From: Cheilinus undulatus
Taxonomy: Eukaryota; Chordata; Actinopteri; Labriformes; Labridae
Direction: 5' to 3'
Assembly: GCF_018320785.1 (NCBI RefSeq)
Contig: NC_054868.1
Location: 49,304,874-49,368,873, forward strand
DNA: 64,000 nucleotides
Shown: positions 35,078-47,672 of the stretch, one piece after another
Layout: each line of letters opens with the position of its first letter
Position numbering within the stretch: the first letter of the stretch is position 1
Position numbers and translations under genes: made by a program
Notes under the pieces: generated by a model
Seen by the model: the letters and a program-made list of their open reading frames with translations, nothing else
The model's database searches: none
Told to the model about the DNA's origin: nothing

Positions 35078-36767
35078 GCAGTCCTTCTCATGTGGTTTTG
35101 GCAGGAGAATTTTCCCCTTCAGCCTCAGTATTCTGATGCTAGAATTTAAGCTGAAGCAGTGATTTGTTTAATGAGTTTTCTGTTTGATACTTTGTTTACA
35201 GATAAATTTATCAGTCACAATGATGTCTTGCTTATGATGATACTGGAGTCAGCTCAGTATCTGCATAGATCCTGTGAGAGAATTCACACCGGATCCTCTC
35301 AGTGTCGTCTCAGGTGTGTGAGACTGATTGGCTCTGACTGGGCACAGGTGTGTGAGGCTTATATATGCTTTTGGGCTTCAGCACTCTGCTGACTCATTGT
35401 CTCACTATCAGAGATTATGAGTGTATCTTTGTGTTGTCTTGTATAATTTAGGTTTAGGATTTTACAAAAGCGCCACTAGAACATTTTCAAACAGCCAGAG
35501 TTTCATTAGTCTCCTCATTTAATCTGGTTTACATTCAGATGAAAGACAGTAATGGTTTAGTTTCTCCTGATCTCCCTACCATGCAAGCACTTGTGATTTT
35601 AGTGGTTAGTCCTCCAGGATAACTATCAGACAACCAAGGTCTGAACTTGCAACCCACTCTTCAGTCTGACAGCTCCAGGTACAGCGATTAAGTGTCAATT
35701 ATGCCCATGAAACAGAATCAGGCAGAGTTAGAAAAACCAGGGAAAAAATGCAAAGTATTTAACAGTTTTTTCTTAACCAGTTTGGGTAAAATTGTAGGTT
35801 TGCATGACTTATCTTGCAGACCAATTTTTGCACAAAGCAATGTTTAAACTAGCTAAACAAGAAAATTGCAAAATCATCACTCATCTTAATTTTCTCTCTT
35901 CAATAACTTGGTCAAAGTAGATCTGGCAGCACCCACTGCTACCTAAATGTCAGAGCACCTCTGGTCTGTGATTATCCATGCTAGAATAAAAAGGTTCCTT
36001 TTTCAGTCTCAAGTGCATTTAACAGAGGTACATAGTCGATTTTGTTCATCCAAAATTGATCAGTCATTCTTAGAAAAACACACAAAGAATAAAAAAAAAA
36101 ACCACTCAGACAACTGTTCAATGGCCCTATTGTAATTTAAGGAAAAGAGTGTTTCACTAACAGATGGGGGGATTTACAGCACTGAGACAATGGAAGAAAA
36201 GGAGGAATTCAAAGGCACTGACATCACTAACTAAACACCAGGGAAGTGTTTGAACGTGTGAAATAAAGAGGGAAAGAAGAAGACTGGGACAGAAGTGCTG
36301 GAGAGAATGGGGTCATAAATCTTGCAGGATAAATTGATGGTTTCATTTAATTGGATTGTAATGGCTGAGGTTAAGAAAACAACTGGTTGTAGATTTATGA
36401 AGAGAGGTGAAAGAAGAGAAGAGGTAGAGATTTAGAGAGGAGAGATGAGATGGAGGGCATGAAGCTGGGGAAAAGAAGGGTAATATGAATGCCAGGTGTT
36501 TTTAAGCTGGAGGCACATGCATGTTTCTGCCAACAAGCACAGAGAAACGTGATTTTATGCCCACATCAACAAAATGCAGATAACTTCAGGAAGGTCATTG
36601 GTGAATGAAAGGATTATTATTTCTCTGCTTTCTTTTTGTAGAAATATTCCATTAGCTAGAACAACAACTCTTCTATTAAATCAATAGTTGTTTATTTATA
36701 ACGGTCATGATTTCAATACAAGTCATGCTTCCAGTGAATATTTTACACTTCCACTCACAAAAAATAT
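35078..36767. other. Unassigned non-coding stretch
   Basis: No gene, RNA or repeat recognised. Purine-rich patch at 36410-36480. Confidence 0.5.
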
Positions 36768-36916
36768 TTATTTATACTTTATTTTGGCAGGGAGGACCCA
36801 CTGAGACTGAGGTCTCTTTCCAGGGGTGCCCTGCAGTCACACAGAAACAGAACAAATAAAAACAAACACAGCAATAGCAATATCAATAACATACACACTC
36901 AGAGCACGGAAGAGGA

Positions 36917-37385
36917 TTAGAGACACCTTAGAAGAAGAAAATAATTTTGGGAAAGTCGAGATTGAAGTTGAAATGACGAGAAACCTAACTTTACACCTAA
37001 CAACTTTTCCTTTATAAGGATGCAGACAAAATTCCAGAGTCGGAATAAAATCTTGGGAGTCTTACTGAAGTTGCAGCTCGCTTCCATTTTCTCAGTCATT
37101 AGGTGGGATGGGGATGGGGGTTTGAAGCCTATCCCAGCTGTCATTGGGCAAGAGGCAGGGAACACCATGGAGTGGTGTGTGCCTTGTCTGTCAATCCATT
37201 CCAGACTTATGACAGGTACGGTAAACTGCCACTGAGATTTTCAAAGTAAAAGCCCGATCAGTTTGTTTCTGTGGTGAGACGACTCACGTTTCATACGTTA
37301 CTTTTATTCTGAAGTGTTTCCAGGATAGTTCTTCTGTTGTTGCAGTAACATGCAAAGATACTTCAGTGTTTAAAACAAAGTTGAG
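36917..37385 (-). mobile_element. MITE, reverse copy of the 22103-23962 type
   Basis: Matches the element at 22103-23962 in opposite orientation (for example 'aaattccagagtcggaataaaatcttggg' against 'ccgactttggaatttt', and 'gacgactcacgtttcatacg' against 'aaaatgtgagtcgtgtcacc'). It lacks the hAT insertion of that copy and instead holds a SINE fragment at 37098-37196. Confidence 0.7.
37098..37196 (-). mobile_element. SINE fragment
   Basis: 'cctatcccagctgtcattgggcaagaggcagggaacacc' is the 3' part of the same SINE type as 20896-21248. Only about 100 bp remain, inside a MITE that is itself inside a LINE. Confidence 0.65.
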
Positions 37386-38084
37386 GCCTAACTTTTCTAA
37401 TCAAGCAAGAAATGTGTGACCCACAAGACAATCTTGATCTAGCCTAATACCCAGGTATTTAAAATGATCGACATATTAAATGTCTACATTATCTAATGTT
37501 GACAGTGCAGCAAAGGGTTTGATGTTCTGTCTAGTGAAAAACATTTTGTTTTTAGGGGTGCAGCATGAGTTTAAGAGCTTGTTAGAAAGAGTTAAAACCA
37601 GTTTGTAGCTGGGACAGGGCTTGACCTTTAGAGGGCACAATAGAGTATAATATCATGTCATCAGCATGAATTTTAGATTTATTTTTATTTATTTATTTGG
37701 GATATCATGTGTATACAGGGTAAATAAAAGTGGCCCAAGGATAGATCCTTGTGGTACACCTTTGCTGATCTCCAAAAATGAGCTGACATTATCTACAACT
37801 TTAGCTTGAGTTCTGTTTGTTTAATAGTTGCAGAACTGGTTATAAGCATCACATCACGATAGAAGACAGTCTGCTAAACAAGACGGAGAGGTCCACTGTG
37901 TCAAAGGCTTTAAAGAGAATAGATACAAATATATGATGTATACCTTTGCATCATTGTGTAGATTCTTATTTTTTAAGAGGAAACATTACATTTAAGATTT
38001 TTATTTTAAGTAGTTAAAGTTTATAGTCAACATGAGCCAATGAGAGATCACCTTTTTGATAACCATTTGATCATCTCAGTCTTA

Positions 38085-38785
38085 AGCCGGGTGTACACTG
38101 TGCAATTTTCCTCAGATTCAGCCACGAATTTTGAGTTGCATGACTTCCTTTGGAGTTGTGCGACTCTCAGTCAGATTCGTTTCTCGTGCTGTGTACAGGG
38201 GCATACAACGGCCGACCACAGCCCGTCGTACAACCGCGTGACCTGCTCCCGACTGGTCGTGAGGTTTTCTGGCATGTTTGATATTTTCGTCATATGACTC
38301 CAGACACTTAACAGTATGAGTAGAAATACAAGCAGAATAAACAACTTTAGGGGATTGTCCAAAATTACCATGAAAACAAATGAATTTCTGATGCCCCTCC
38401 ACCCACGCTATGATAAAGGAAATAAAGGAAATATTCCTACCTGTAGGCCTGCAGCTGACACAGATGGTGATGCTGTCTGTGTGTGTGAGACAGAGAGAGG
38501 GAGCAGGAGAGGGAGAAAGAGAGTGAGCGTGAGAGAGAGAGAAAGCGGGAGAGATAGAGAGAATATGATTGGAAACACTTCACCCTCAGACCCTGAGGCT
38601 TTTTAAAAGGAAACCGCATGGGTTTCTGTCACAGTCCATCCCGACTTCAGTTGTACAGTGTGAGCACACAACTTGTGCACGATGGTCGTGCGTCGTAAAT
38701 GATTTAGTCGTACAGTATGAGATGACATTCTACCACTATGGTCGTACGGTCGGCTTGAAATTGTACAGTGTATGCTTGGCTTCAG
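38085..38785. mobile_element. MITE with inverted ends and a GA-rich core
   Basis: The left AAGCCGGGTGTACACTGTGC and the reverse complement of the right end AAGCCAAGCATACACTGTAC are inverted repeats. Both arms carry repeated internal words ('gtacagtgtgagcacacaac', 'gtcgtacagtatgag'). A (GA)-rich run sits at 38484-38565. Left-arm text recurs at 1452-1640. No transposase. Confidence 0.75.
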
Positions 38786-39109
38786 AGGTGTCTGTTGTAG
38801 CTTTTATAATACTATTATAATTACCAATGTTCATCTTTTTTATTTATTTATTGTTTAAAATTTTATAGTTCAAATTTATGTGGATTTTTAGGTTTGCCTG
38901 TGTGGACCCCAGGATCAGTAGTCGCCACTTCAGCAGTGGCAAAAGGGGATCCAGATAAATAAATAAATAAAGGACATGAGACTGCAGGGCTGTGTGCAAA
39001 CACAGAATGCAAGAAACAAGATATCAGAAATGTCGGAATGAAATACAACTTTAAAACGACTGCAAATCTTTGAAATACTGCAATCATTCTGAGATAGATG
39101 TAGTGCTTC

Positions 39110-39812
39110 ACCAAATGACATGTAAGTTTACGACTTTTGTCATTTTTGAAAAGAAAACAGCGCTTGGGTACAAAACTGGCGCTTTGTACTTTGTACTTTT
39201 GTCCCTCTTTCAAAATATACAAACTCAGTGCAGAGTGAATGACATTCGAGCAGATGATACGAAGGCTGTCGCTGTCTTGCCAGTGCTGTGCCATCTTGCA
39301 AATATAAATGTCACGCTGAGTCCAAAAACAGCAATGCTCACCCCTCAGCTGCCAGCGTCCTTTTGTTGCCCAAAGTTATGGGCGCGATATTATGACATAG
39401 GCACGTTATGCCAAAGTCATCCTGCGTTCACCCGTTTTTCCCACTTTAGCTGGTTTTTCCCACTTTTCACCAAATTTGCATTAATTTTTTTTTTTGCCAC
39501 TTTTGCCCATTTTTCCACTATTTTGCCAGTTTTCATCCACTTTTGGAAGGGGAAATGTTGTTAAGTTCTGATAAAACTCGCGCTTTAGCAGCATCCACCC
39601 CAATGTCTTCCACCATAATTGCACCGGCCTCTTGTTACTGCTTGCTTACGTCACGACTCTGCTGTGCTTAAAAGTACTGCCCATCAACACTGATTGGTCC
39701 TGTCACTTTCTAACCAGGCCCAGACTGTTCAGATGGGAGCTTTGCAAGATGGATTTGCCAGTGAGAAAAATGGAAATGGGTGGATCCATCTGCTTTGAAA
39801 GGTTAAGAGGGT
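39110..39812 (+). repeat. Dispersed repeat, copy 1
   Basis: Shares with 41300-41680 the words 'cgacttttgt', 'tttttgaaaagaaaaca', 'aagttctgataaaact', 'caccggcctcttgt', 'cgtcacgactctgc' and 'gggagctttgcaagatggatt'. 39430-39550 is a TTTTGCCACTTTT-type block. The 164-codon frame at 39070-39564 crosses both parts and is not supported as a gene. Confidence 0.65.
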
Positions 39813-41299
39813 ACTAAGTACATGCTAAAAACACACTAATTGGATGCTACCACTGGTTCAGATGATAAATCATGCTGATGCATGTTAGAAGAAAAAGATG
39901 CATTCATGTATTAAAAGTTGTCAAATTGGGAAGGGAGTGGGGTGTTTTATTCCACAGTGATTTGAGACTAAAAAAGTGCATTCATTTTAAAACCAAAGGC
40001 TTTAGAATCATGAAACACAGGAAGAATGGCTGGAGGACATGGAGCCAAGGACCACAGGAATTAAGTGTGAGAGATGGTCACACCACAGGAGAGGAGATGA
40101 GGAGAAACTCCCCTAAACATGATGGCAGTAAGGGGAAAAGTGATGGAGGAATGGATGACATGTAATGATAGATTAGGAGAGAGGAGTGAAAAGGCCTGCA
40201 GAAATGTTGAAATAAAATATATTATTTGGAGCAACTCAAGAGGGTGCAGAAGAAAAAAGGGAGAAAGAAAGCAGGAAGGAAATAGGACACAAGAACATAA
40301 AGGTTAGGAAAGAAGGAGGCAGCAGAAAGGGAAAATCCAACTTCCTCATTAAAGCTCCGTTGAGAAAGTAACGAGTCTTTCATCACCGGTTCGGTGTGTC
40401 AAAGTGTGCTTGAAGCTCTGTCGCTGCATGCCTGCTGATGTGACGTGTGCGAGTGCGTCTGGTCGCAGCCCCAGGGAATGACTGAGTGAGTGACTAATTG
40501 TGCCGTCTGCTCACCATCACACACGCACGCACGCACACCGAGATTATGCAATCATCATAAGGATAATCTCCTTGGCCCGGTATTTTTCCCCCCTAGAGGA
40601 TGAATATCGACACGTCTAGATTACTCTCTCGTCTGGAAATCCTTTGCTCAGCTTACCTAATCCCTGACCGCTTCTTACATGACACCATGCATGCACCCAT
40701 CCATCCATGCAAACATCCCTGCAGTCACCCGGCAGTGATTAACTAATCCTACATTTCTTGGAATATTCCCATCTCTCCCGCCATCAGGGAGTGAGCTGTT
40801 TGGTTTGAATCCAAATTACATTACGAAAAGGATTTGGATGTTTTTAAGGTATTAAACCTGCAATACTTCCATGTTCACGGCTGGAGTAGGGTGTTATGTA
40901 AAGGGTGGGCCACTTCCAACATTGGATGATGAGCAAAGGGATCCATTTCACTTTACAGAATCATAAGAAACCAATATTTTAAGTAGTTTTTCTATAAACA
41001 ATCTAGCTCTGGCTGCATAGGCGCACTCACAAGACCAAAAACTTTGTATAGATCATAAAATTCCCATTTCCATTATGTTGATCAGCAGTGGAGTACCTCT
41101 GGGTTTATAGGGCCACATCTAGTTGTAATTCTCCTCGGTTATCAGGCCGGGAGCTGGACCCCTGACAACCCCAGAAAGTGGGCCCTCTCCAGCTGCTAGT
41201 GTCCTGGCTAACAGTTATCCCATTTTGGAGCTGAAAAGCGTGTCAAACTTTTATTGAGTTTTGATGTTGGAATGATTATTTGCTGAAGAAGCGCCCCTA
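39813..41299. other. Unassigned non-coding stretch
   Basis: No gene recognised. Short (CACG)n and (CATC)n runs occur near 40525 and 40700. Confidence 0.5.
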
Positions 41300-42220
41300 A
41301 TGAGGAGTAAATTCCATAGAGAACTGCATAACGCAAACCATGGCGACTGTAGACATGTCAGTACACGACTTTTGTTGTTTTTGAAAAGAAAACAACTCAC
41401 TGCTGTTCTTTGTTCTTCTTTAAACAAAGAAATGTCGTCAAGTTCTGATAAAACTGGCGCTTTTAGCAGCATTCACGCTAATCTGTTCCGCCATAATGAC
41501 ACCGGCCTCTTGTCGCTGCTTGCTTTCGTCACGACTCTGCCCTGCTTGAATGCTGAATTGATGCTGATTGGTTCTGTTGCTTTCTAAGCGGGCCCACACA
41601 GTTCAGACGGGAGCTTTGCAAGATGGATTCACCAATGAGAAACACAGGAATAGGCTAATCAATCTGCTTTGCAAGGTAACCATTTTGCCACTTTTCGTCT
41701 ATTTCTAGCAACTTTTGTCAATTTTTTTTCTTTTGCCAGTTTTAACCAATTTTTGTCACTTTCAACCCATTTTGCCACTTTTCATCCAGTTTTTGCCCTT
41801 TTTTAACCACCTTTTGCCCATTTCTTTAACATGTTTCTGCAACTTTTTTCCTACTTTAGCTGTTTTTTGCCACTTTTCACCCAATTTATATTGTTTTTTG
41901 TCACTTCTTTTCCATTTTGCCACTATTTTGCCACTTTTTATCTATTTTTGCCTCTTTTATACAGTTTTGGCTGTTTTTAACCACTTTTTTTAATCAATTT
42001 TTCTTCCCTTTTTGCCCATTGCTGTAACATATTTCTGCAATTTTTTTGCCTACTTTAGCAGCTTTTTATCACATTAATTTTTATCCCCATTGTGCCACCT
42101 TATCCCATTTTTGCGACTTCTTTGCCTCTTTTAACCCATTTATAATTTCATTTATTACTGTTTAACTTATTCTTGCCACTTTTTTACCTTTTTCCTTTGT
42201 CTCTTTTTTGTAATTATTCA
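41300..42220 (+). repeat. Dispersed repeat, copy 2, with T-rich core
   Basis: 41340-41680 matches 39110-39812. The following 41690-42220 is a long run of TTTTGCCACTTTT/CCCATTTTTG words like those at 33525-34020 and 51650-51905. The two copies are in the same orientation about 2 kb apart. Confidence 0.65.
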
Positions 42221-43158
42221 ACTATCTACTATATTTCCAAAAAAGTCACATTCTTCAGCGCATTGCCTGTACCTTTACAGATGATCCTGCCCTAGCTCTA
42301 GGACAGTGAAGGTCTGCTGGCCTGTTTTGGGATAGTGGAGAAGTGTTTATTTGCCTGACATCGTCATCAACTGTTGTGTAACGATTTGAAGTTTCGCAAC
42401 AGGGTCTGACCGCAGAGAAGAAGCCTGACATTAGAGGTCTGCAACAAGACTGTCTTGCTTCATTCTTCAGTTCACAAGTATTTTCAGCACTTCATCTTTT
42501 TACTTATAATTTATATACATTTCTCCCTCTTTTGAATATTAGACATTACGCTTCCTTCTTATGCTGATGAAGTGATTTTGTATTCATTTGTGATGCAAAA
42601 TCATTGATCTCTTTTACAATGAAAGACGGTTTTAATTCAATCCAAACAACTCTAGCAGGTCTTACAGTAATGCAAAAGTTAAACTAAGAAAAAGAAAACA
42701 GATACATGGTATTCTCTAAATAAAAGAATGACTCCATTGATGCACTCTTGTCCACTCAAACACTGATAACTCAGAACATGACCAAGAAAACTGGTGCCTG
42801 GCTAGATCACAACTAGTCTTTCAGGCCATGAAAAACAAACTGAACTGGAAAACTGAAGCCTTCTTTTGACTTCTCCTGGGGTGCTGGTTCAGCTCAGCTG
42901 GTAGGGCAGGGCCTGGTAGCAGGACTGTGCCCAATATAGATAACAAAATGTGCCATGCACACTGGACAACATGGTTAAAACTATCAAATTAAGGCCATTC
43001 TTCTTCATTTTTGTTAGTATGGATTGTTTTATTAGCTACACTGTTTAACACTGCCTTCACAATTACAAGTGATACCGTAACTGTTTTGTATTTATAAGCT
43101 GCAAGAGTGCAGGCAGGAGGCACTGTTCATATATTTACCAGATACTGTTCCTCCAGAC
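42221..43158. other. Unassigned non-coding stretch
   Basis: No gene recognised. 'ggttcagctcagctggtagg' at 42889-42908 has A-box character but no B box follows at the right distance. Confidence 0.45.
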
Positions 43159-43330
43159 CAGGGGTGTCCAAACTTTTTTGACCCAGGGCCACATGCCGAA
43201 AAGATACAACAATGCCTGGGCCACTTAGCTATACCTCACCTTTAGTGTGTTAAAGTTGGCAAAAACCAATCCAGTGTAGGATAAGCTCGGTGATTGCACA
43301 TAATTAAAGAAAAAACAGCCTAAATTAGTT
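43159..43330 (+). mobile_element. Left end of a CAGGGGTGTCC hAT-type element
   Basis: CAGGGGTGTCCAAACTTTTT followed by 'gacccagggccacat', the same terminus family as 18762 and 52622. No partner right end was found before 44.4 kb, so the copy is truncated; the right limit given is approximate. Confidence 0.7.
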
Positions 43331-44154
43331 CTCCATTCATGCCTCAACATGCTGGGCAGCCATAGCTTTGTTAAGGCTCTGGGAACCTGCTTGAAATATA
43401 TGTATCAAATGCAATTTCACAATATGATGTGTCAGTAAGCATCCAGAAAATTGACATTCATAAGTATGGGGAAACCTTACTCAAACAGCTTATTGAAGTA
43501 GTTTGGATCATTCTCAGAGTGAGTCAGCTTACACTGGATGCTTAGGTGCAATAATATATATAAATAGATACATGAACAATATCTTTTAGTTCACTTGAAA
43601 CATTTTAGATTATGCAAAGGCAAATGATAGCATCATAAACGCTGCTACAGTTAGAGGAGGAGATGAATAAAACAGAAAGATGTAAAGATAGAAACTAGAG
43701 ATCACAATTGTTGAAATTCTTGTTTAAATCACAGTCTTTTACTGTGGTCTTGCTGTTTAGCTATAATAACCTGGTGCACTTTGATGCTCAGCTGTATCCT
43801 CTGTTTCTGTTTGCTTTCACAACAGCCTCATTCCTTTCTAGGGATTATTAAAGTTTCACCTTACCTCTAATGCCATGAACTCAGACTTTTAAAAGCATCT
43901 CAGGTAGTTAGCTGTGGTGGCCAAAGTCCCCTGTGTTTGATCTTTGGAGACTCTTTCATCATCTTCACGCAAACACAGATATGAATATTAAAGTCATTCC
44001 TGCTTGATCTTTGTTATTTGAGCTGAAGGAACAGTATGACACACAGATAAAAGGTTCATTTTCTGTCTTTTCTTCCCTTCTTAACCCAGAGCTAAATCAG
44101 AAATCATTTATATTCCAGTCGTTATCTTTACCATTTGTCTAATTTAGGGTCTCA
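43331..44154. other. Unassigned non-coding stretch
   Basis: May still include interior of the hAT-type element that begins at 43159. Nothing else recognised. Confidence 0.4.
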
Positions 44155-44442
44155 GTGGGGCTGGAGGCGATCCCAGCGGTCATAAAGTGAGAGGCAGAGT
44201 ATAACCTGGGCTGTTAGTCACTCACAGAGAACACAACCGCATTCAAACCTACAGGGTCTACAGAGTCACCAATTAACCAAACCAGCATGTCTTTGAACTG
44301 TGAGAGTTAAGCTGGGGTAGCTGCAGTGAGTCCAGCCATGCATGGGAAGAACATGCAAACTCCAAGCTAAAGTCCTGACCAACAGTGGATTCAAAGCAGG
44401 AGCCTTCTGTATGTGAGGCACACACACTGTTCCACCCTGCAG
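44155..44442 (-). mobile_element. Diverged SINE of the 20896 type
   Basis: Minus-strand words such as 'tttgcatgttcttcccatgc' and 'ccgctgggatcgcctccagc' parallel the SINEs at 20896-21248 and 47345-47672. Much more diverged than either, so older. Confidence 0.65.
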
Positions 44443-44466
44443 TATCATTATCTACTGTTCTTTGGC

Positions 44467-45428
44467 CAGAGGTGTCAAGTAACTAAGTACAAATACTTTG
44501 TTACCTTACTAAAGTAGAAATTTTGGGTATCTATACTTTACTGGAGTAATTATTTTTCAGCCTACTTTTTACTTCTACTTCTTATATTTTCACGCCATTA
44601 TCTGTACTTTCTACTCCTTACATTTTAAAAATAGCCTTGTTACTCCTATTTCATTTCAGCTTGTTTTCATTCCGGCTTGTCATCATTCAAAAAAACACAC
44701 AAAAAAACCCCAAAAACCTATCCAGATAAATCACGCCATCTGGATAGAGTGAATTTGATTGTGGTTGGATGAGAAGTATAGACATAATACCATTCTGACA
44801 CCCTATTGGTGTGTACGCGATCCAACACAAATCACGTCACACTCCAGCAAGGAAATAGCAGACGCATGTAGCCTAGTACGAAGATGTCTGTGGCAGAGAC
44901 TCAAGAGAACTCCAGCAAAATGTCCGAACCAAGCACCAGTGAGGAGGTTGGTAGCCAGGAAGACCAAAACTTTTCTTTTAGGCAACTAGTCATCATATCT
45001 TTCGCTCCATGAAACATGTTAATGCTCAGAAGCACACATATATGGTTCTTGAATGTATTTGCATTGTACTTAAATGCGTTTATTTTCAATGGGCATGAAT
45101 GCGGCTAAAACAGGTGCATCCCAAATTTTTCAACATTAACATTTTAAAATAACATTATAGTCATTATGGCCTTTACACAAATGTTTTTGGTTTTTTTTTT
45201 TTTTTTTGGAGAGGTGGGTTAGTGCACTATAGGCCCCTGTGGAGCAGCCTAAGCTTTTGTCCTTAATGGCATTTTTTCCCCCTGACATTACTTTTACTTT
45301 TATACTTTAAGTAGTTTTGAAACCAGTACTTTTACACTTTGATACTTCAACTTTGACAGAAGTTTTTTTAAACCCGAGTATCTATACTTCTACCTGAGTA
45401 ATGAATGTGAATACTTTTGACACCTCTG
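44467..45428. mobile_element. hAT-type element, perfect 8-bp target duplication
   Basis: Starts CAGAGGTGTCAAGTAACT and ends ...TTTTGACACCTCTG. Both flanks are TCTTTGGC (44459-44466 and 45429-45436). Ends carry many 'tacttttac' words, as in a common teleost family. No transposase; a T-run lies at 45190-45207. Confidence 0.92.
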
Positions 45429-45735
45429 TCTTTGGCATTGCCTCATGCAGTCTTCTGGGACAGTAAAGATGATCTCCACAGAGCTTTATGTCACAATTTT
45501 CTTGTTTTGTTTTATTTGTTTAACTCTATTACTGAGGGTTAAATTAAATATCCTGAGCTCAACAAGCAGCCACAGTCATGCCAATACACAATTCTTCACT
45601 ATCAGTGGAGCCCGCTGATAAATAAAACTCTTGCCAACATGGGTCAGGAAAAGCACAAAAACATATTTACAATTTGAAAAAACACCTGCAGTAAATTTAT
45701 TCGCTTTTCTTTTAAAGGGACAATTTGGTATTTAG

Positions 45736-46146
45736 TGGGGATGCTGAGCATCCACAAAAAAAATCAGTTTCTTCGTCATTCGACTGCTAGGACTTTTCTC
45801 ATTTCTAACTTTTATCATTTTTAAAACATGCCTATTTTCATGCTATTTTCAGCTATTTCAATGCTTTTTCCAGCCACTGAATGCAATTTTCAGCTACTCT
45901 TAGGTCAAAATAAGCTATTTCTATGCTATTTTCAGCAATTTTAAGGCTACTTTCAGCTATTTTTAGGCTATTTTCAGCTATTCTAAGGCTACTTTCAGCT
46001 ATTTATGTTCTTTTTTTTTGAGCTATTGGATTCCATTTTCAGCTACTTTTATGCCATTTTATGCTATTTTTATGCTATTTTAGGCTATGTTTGTGCTTTT
46101 GGCTATTTTCAGCAGTTCTTCCACAATTCAGCCCTCAGCATCCCCA
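45736..46146. mobile_element. Short element with 13-bp inverted ends and minisatellite core
   Basis: TGGGGATGCTGAG at 45736-45748 and CTCAGCATCCCCA at 46134-46146 are perfect inverted repeats. The interior 45820-46110 is a series of 'ttttcagctatttttaggctat'-like units of roughly 20 bp. No target duplication was seen, so the class is open. Confidence 0.65.
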
Positions 46147-47344
46147 TGCAATTTCAGCAGAAAATTGCAATTTTGATCTAGTTAGAAGTTGAATTTCAAA
46201 GCCTTTAATTTTTTACCCAGAAAGCATCTGTGTTTGACACTATTTTACATAGCCAGGCTTTGGCTTTTGGCTACCTACTCTCCCGCCCCAGCGTATCAGA
46301 TCAGTTGTTTGGGAATGCAGGCTTCAAAAGTGACAACAACAAACTAAACTAAAACTAGTTATTTCAGCTCAGTTTCCACTTCAACAGATGACACATTGTT
46401 TTCAGAAGTAACCACATTGTGTCAACTCTTGCTTGCCGTAGTGGAGCTATGCAGGAAAAGGAGCAACATGAACTCACAGTGCACATCATCAGTTATCAGA
46501 GTACACTTGCCAATAACTGGATTTTATTTTTTTTTAAACAGGCTCAGACATATACAGTCAAGTCTCAGCTGACAAATACATCAAATTGTATTTTCTTTAA
46601 TGTGTCAATTCAGTGAAGTTTATGATCCCTGGAAGCATTTTCACCTCCACAGCTCTTTGTGTGGCTGTGTCTGAGTGCCGGATGGAGGTGGAGTGTCAGC
46701 CACAGTTCAGGTAGTGCTGAAACCCCCAGCAACAAGTGAAAATCAAAACACAGACAGCTGGTCCCACACAGAGTGAAGGATTTGCTGTGGAAGAGTTAAC
46801 ACAGACAAATAGAAAGAGGGAAAGCAACACAGATGAGAGTGATATGAGGAGGTGACAGACAGGCCAGGAAGGAAGGAGAGCACAGCGACTGTGAACTAGA
46901 TTCATTTACACCAGTCAAAGCATGGCTGGAGTAAAGAAGCAGAAAATAACATGATTTAAATACCCTTAATGAGATAACCCGGCATCTTTTGATGGATTAA
47001 AATGATTCTACCACAGGACGCTGATGGCATGTAAAGCTAAAAAATTATAGCGAGAGAAAAGGGTCTTAAAGCATTATTTTTCTTCACAACAAAGCCAGAG
47101 AGCTTCGGGACACTCAAATGTAAAACATTTATTGCAAGCCATCAATCCTCCAGTTCTTTGGTCCAATAGGTTTCTTGGTACTTACCTATCTTTATTGATC
47201 CAGAGGTCCCCTCCTGGGACTTTTGGGGATATTTAAAATCTATTCTAAATGCTTACTAATGAACTCTTTGCCACTTATTTACATCCATATAAAGATCCCA
47301 AGTAATGTAAGATGCATAACTTATTTTGGATGCTTATCTAACAC
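46147..47344. other. Unassigned non-coding stretch
   Basis: No gene, RNA or repeat recognised. Confidence 0.5.
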
Positions 47345-47672
47345 CTGGGTGGCACAGCGGCGTCAGGGTTAGTGCTGTTGCCTCACAGCAAGAAGGTTGC
47401 TGGTTCGCTTCCAGGTCAAGGCCTTTCTGTGTGGGGTTTGCATGTTCTCCCTGTGCATGCATGGGTTCTCTCTGGGTACTCCGGCTTCCTCCCACCACCA
47501 AAAGCATACTTGTTAGGTTGATTGGTGACTCTAAATTGCCTGTGAGTGTGAGCGTGCCTGGTTGTCTGTCTCTACATGTCAGCCCTTGGATTGACTGCCG
47601 ACCAGTCCAGGGTGTGTACCCCCCCCCCCGAACTCGAGCGGGATAAGCAGTATAGTAAATGGATGGATGGAT
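47345..47672 (+). mobile_element. tRNA-derived SINE, fairly complete
   Basis: The head 'gggtggcacagcggcgtc' through 'tagtgctgttgcctcacagc' and 'gctggttcgcttcc' keeps A- and B-box character. The body has 'gggtttgcatgttctccctg', 'gattggtgactctaaattgc' and 'ccagtccagggtgtgtaccc', then a C-run and an ATGGATGGATGG tail at about 47658-47672. It is the best preserved of the SINE copies in the window. Confidence 0.8.

Larger units (their letters stand above)
36768..37990 (-). mobile_element. LINE with reverse transcriptase, split by a MITE
   Basis: On the minus strand, 37980-37400 reads as a reverse transcriptase with several stops: 'KAFDTVDLSVLF' (about 37910-37870), then 'EISKGVPQGSILGPLLFTLY' (37772-37713). 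The 3' end at 36900-36768 has the phrase 'agagacctcagtctcagtggg' and 'aaaataaagtataaataaa', typical of teleost LINE tails. Between them, 36917-37385 is an inserted MITE. This is a different LINE type from 29591-30560 and is 5'-truncated. Confidence 0.8.

Noticed and set aside
39070-39564. 164-codon plus-strand frame
   Set aside because: Spans a dispersed repeat and a T-rich word block; the Phe-rich C-terminal part is compositional.
42885-42960. A-box-like 'ggttcagctcagctggtagg' as a tRNA or SINE head
   Set aside because: No B box at the expected distance and no cloverleaf pairing.
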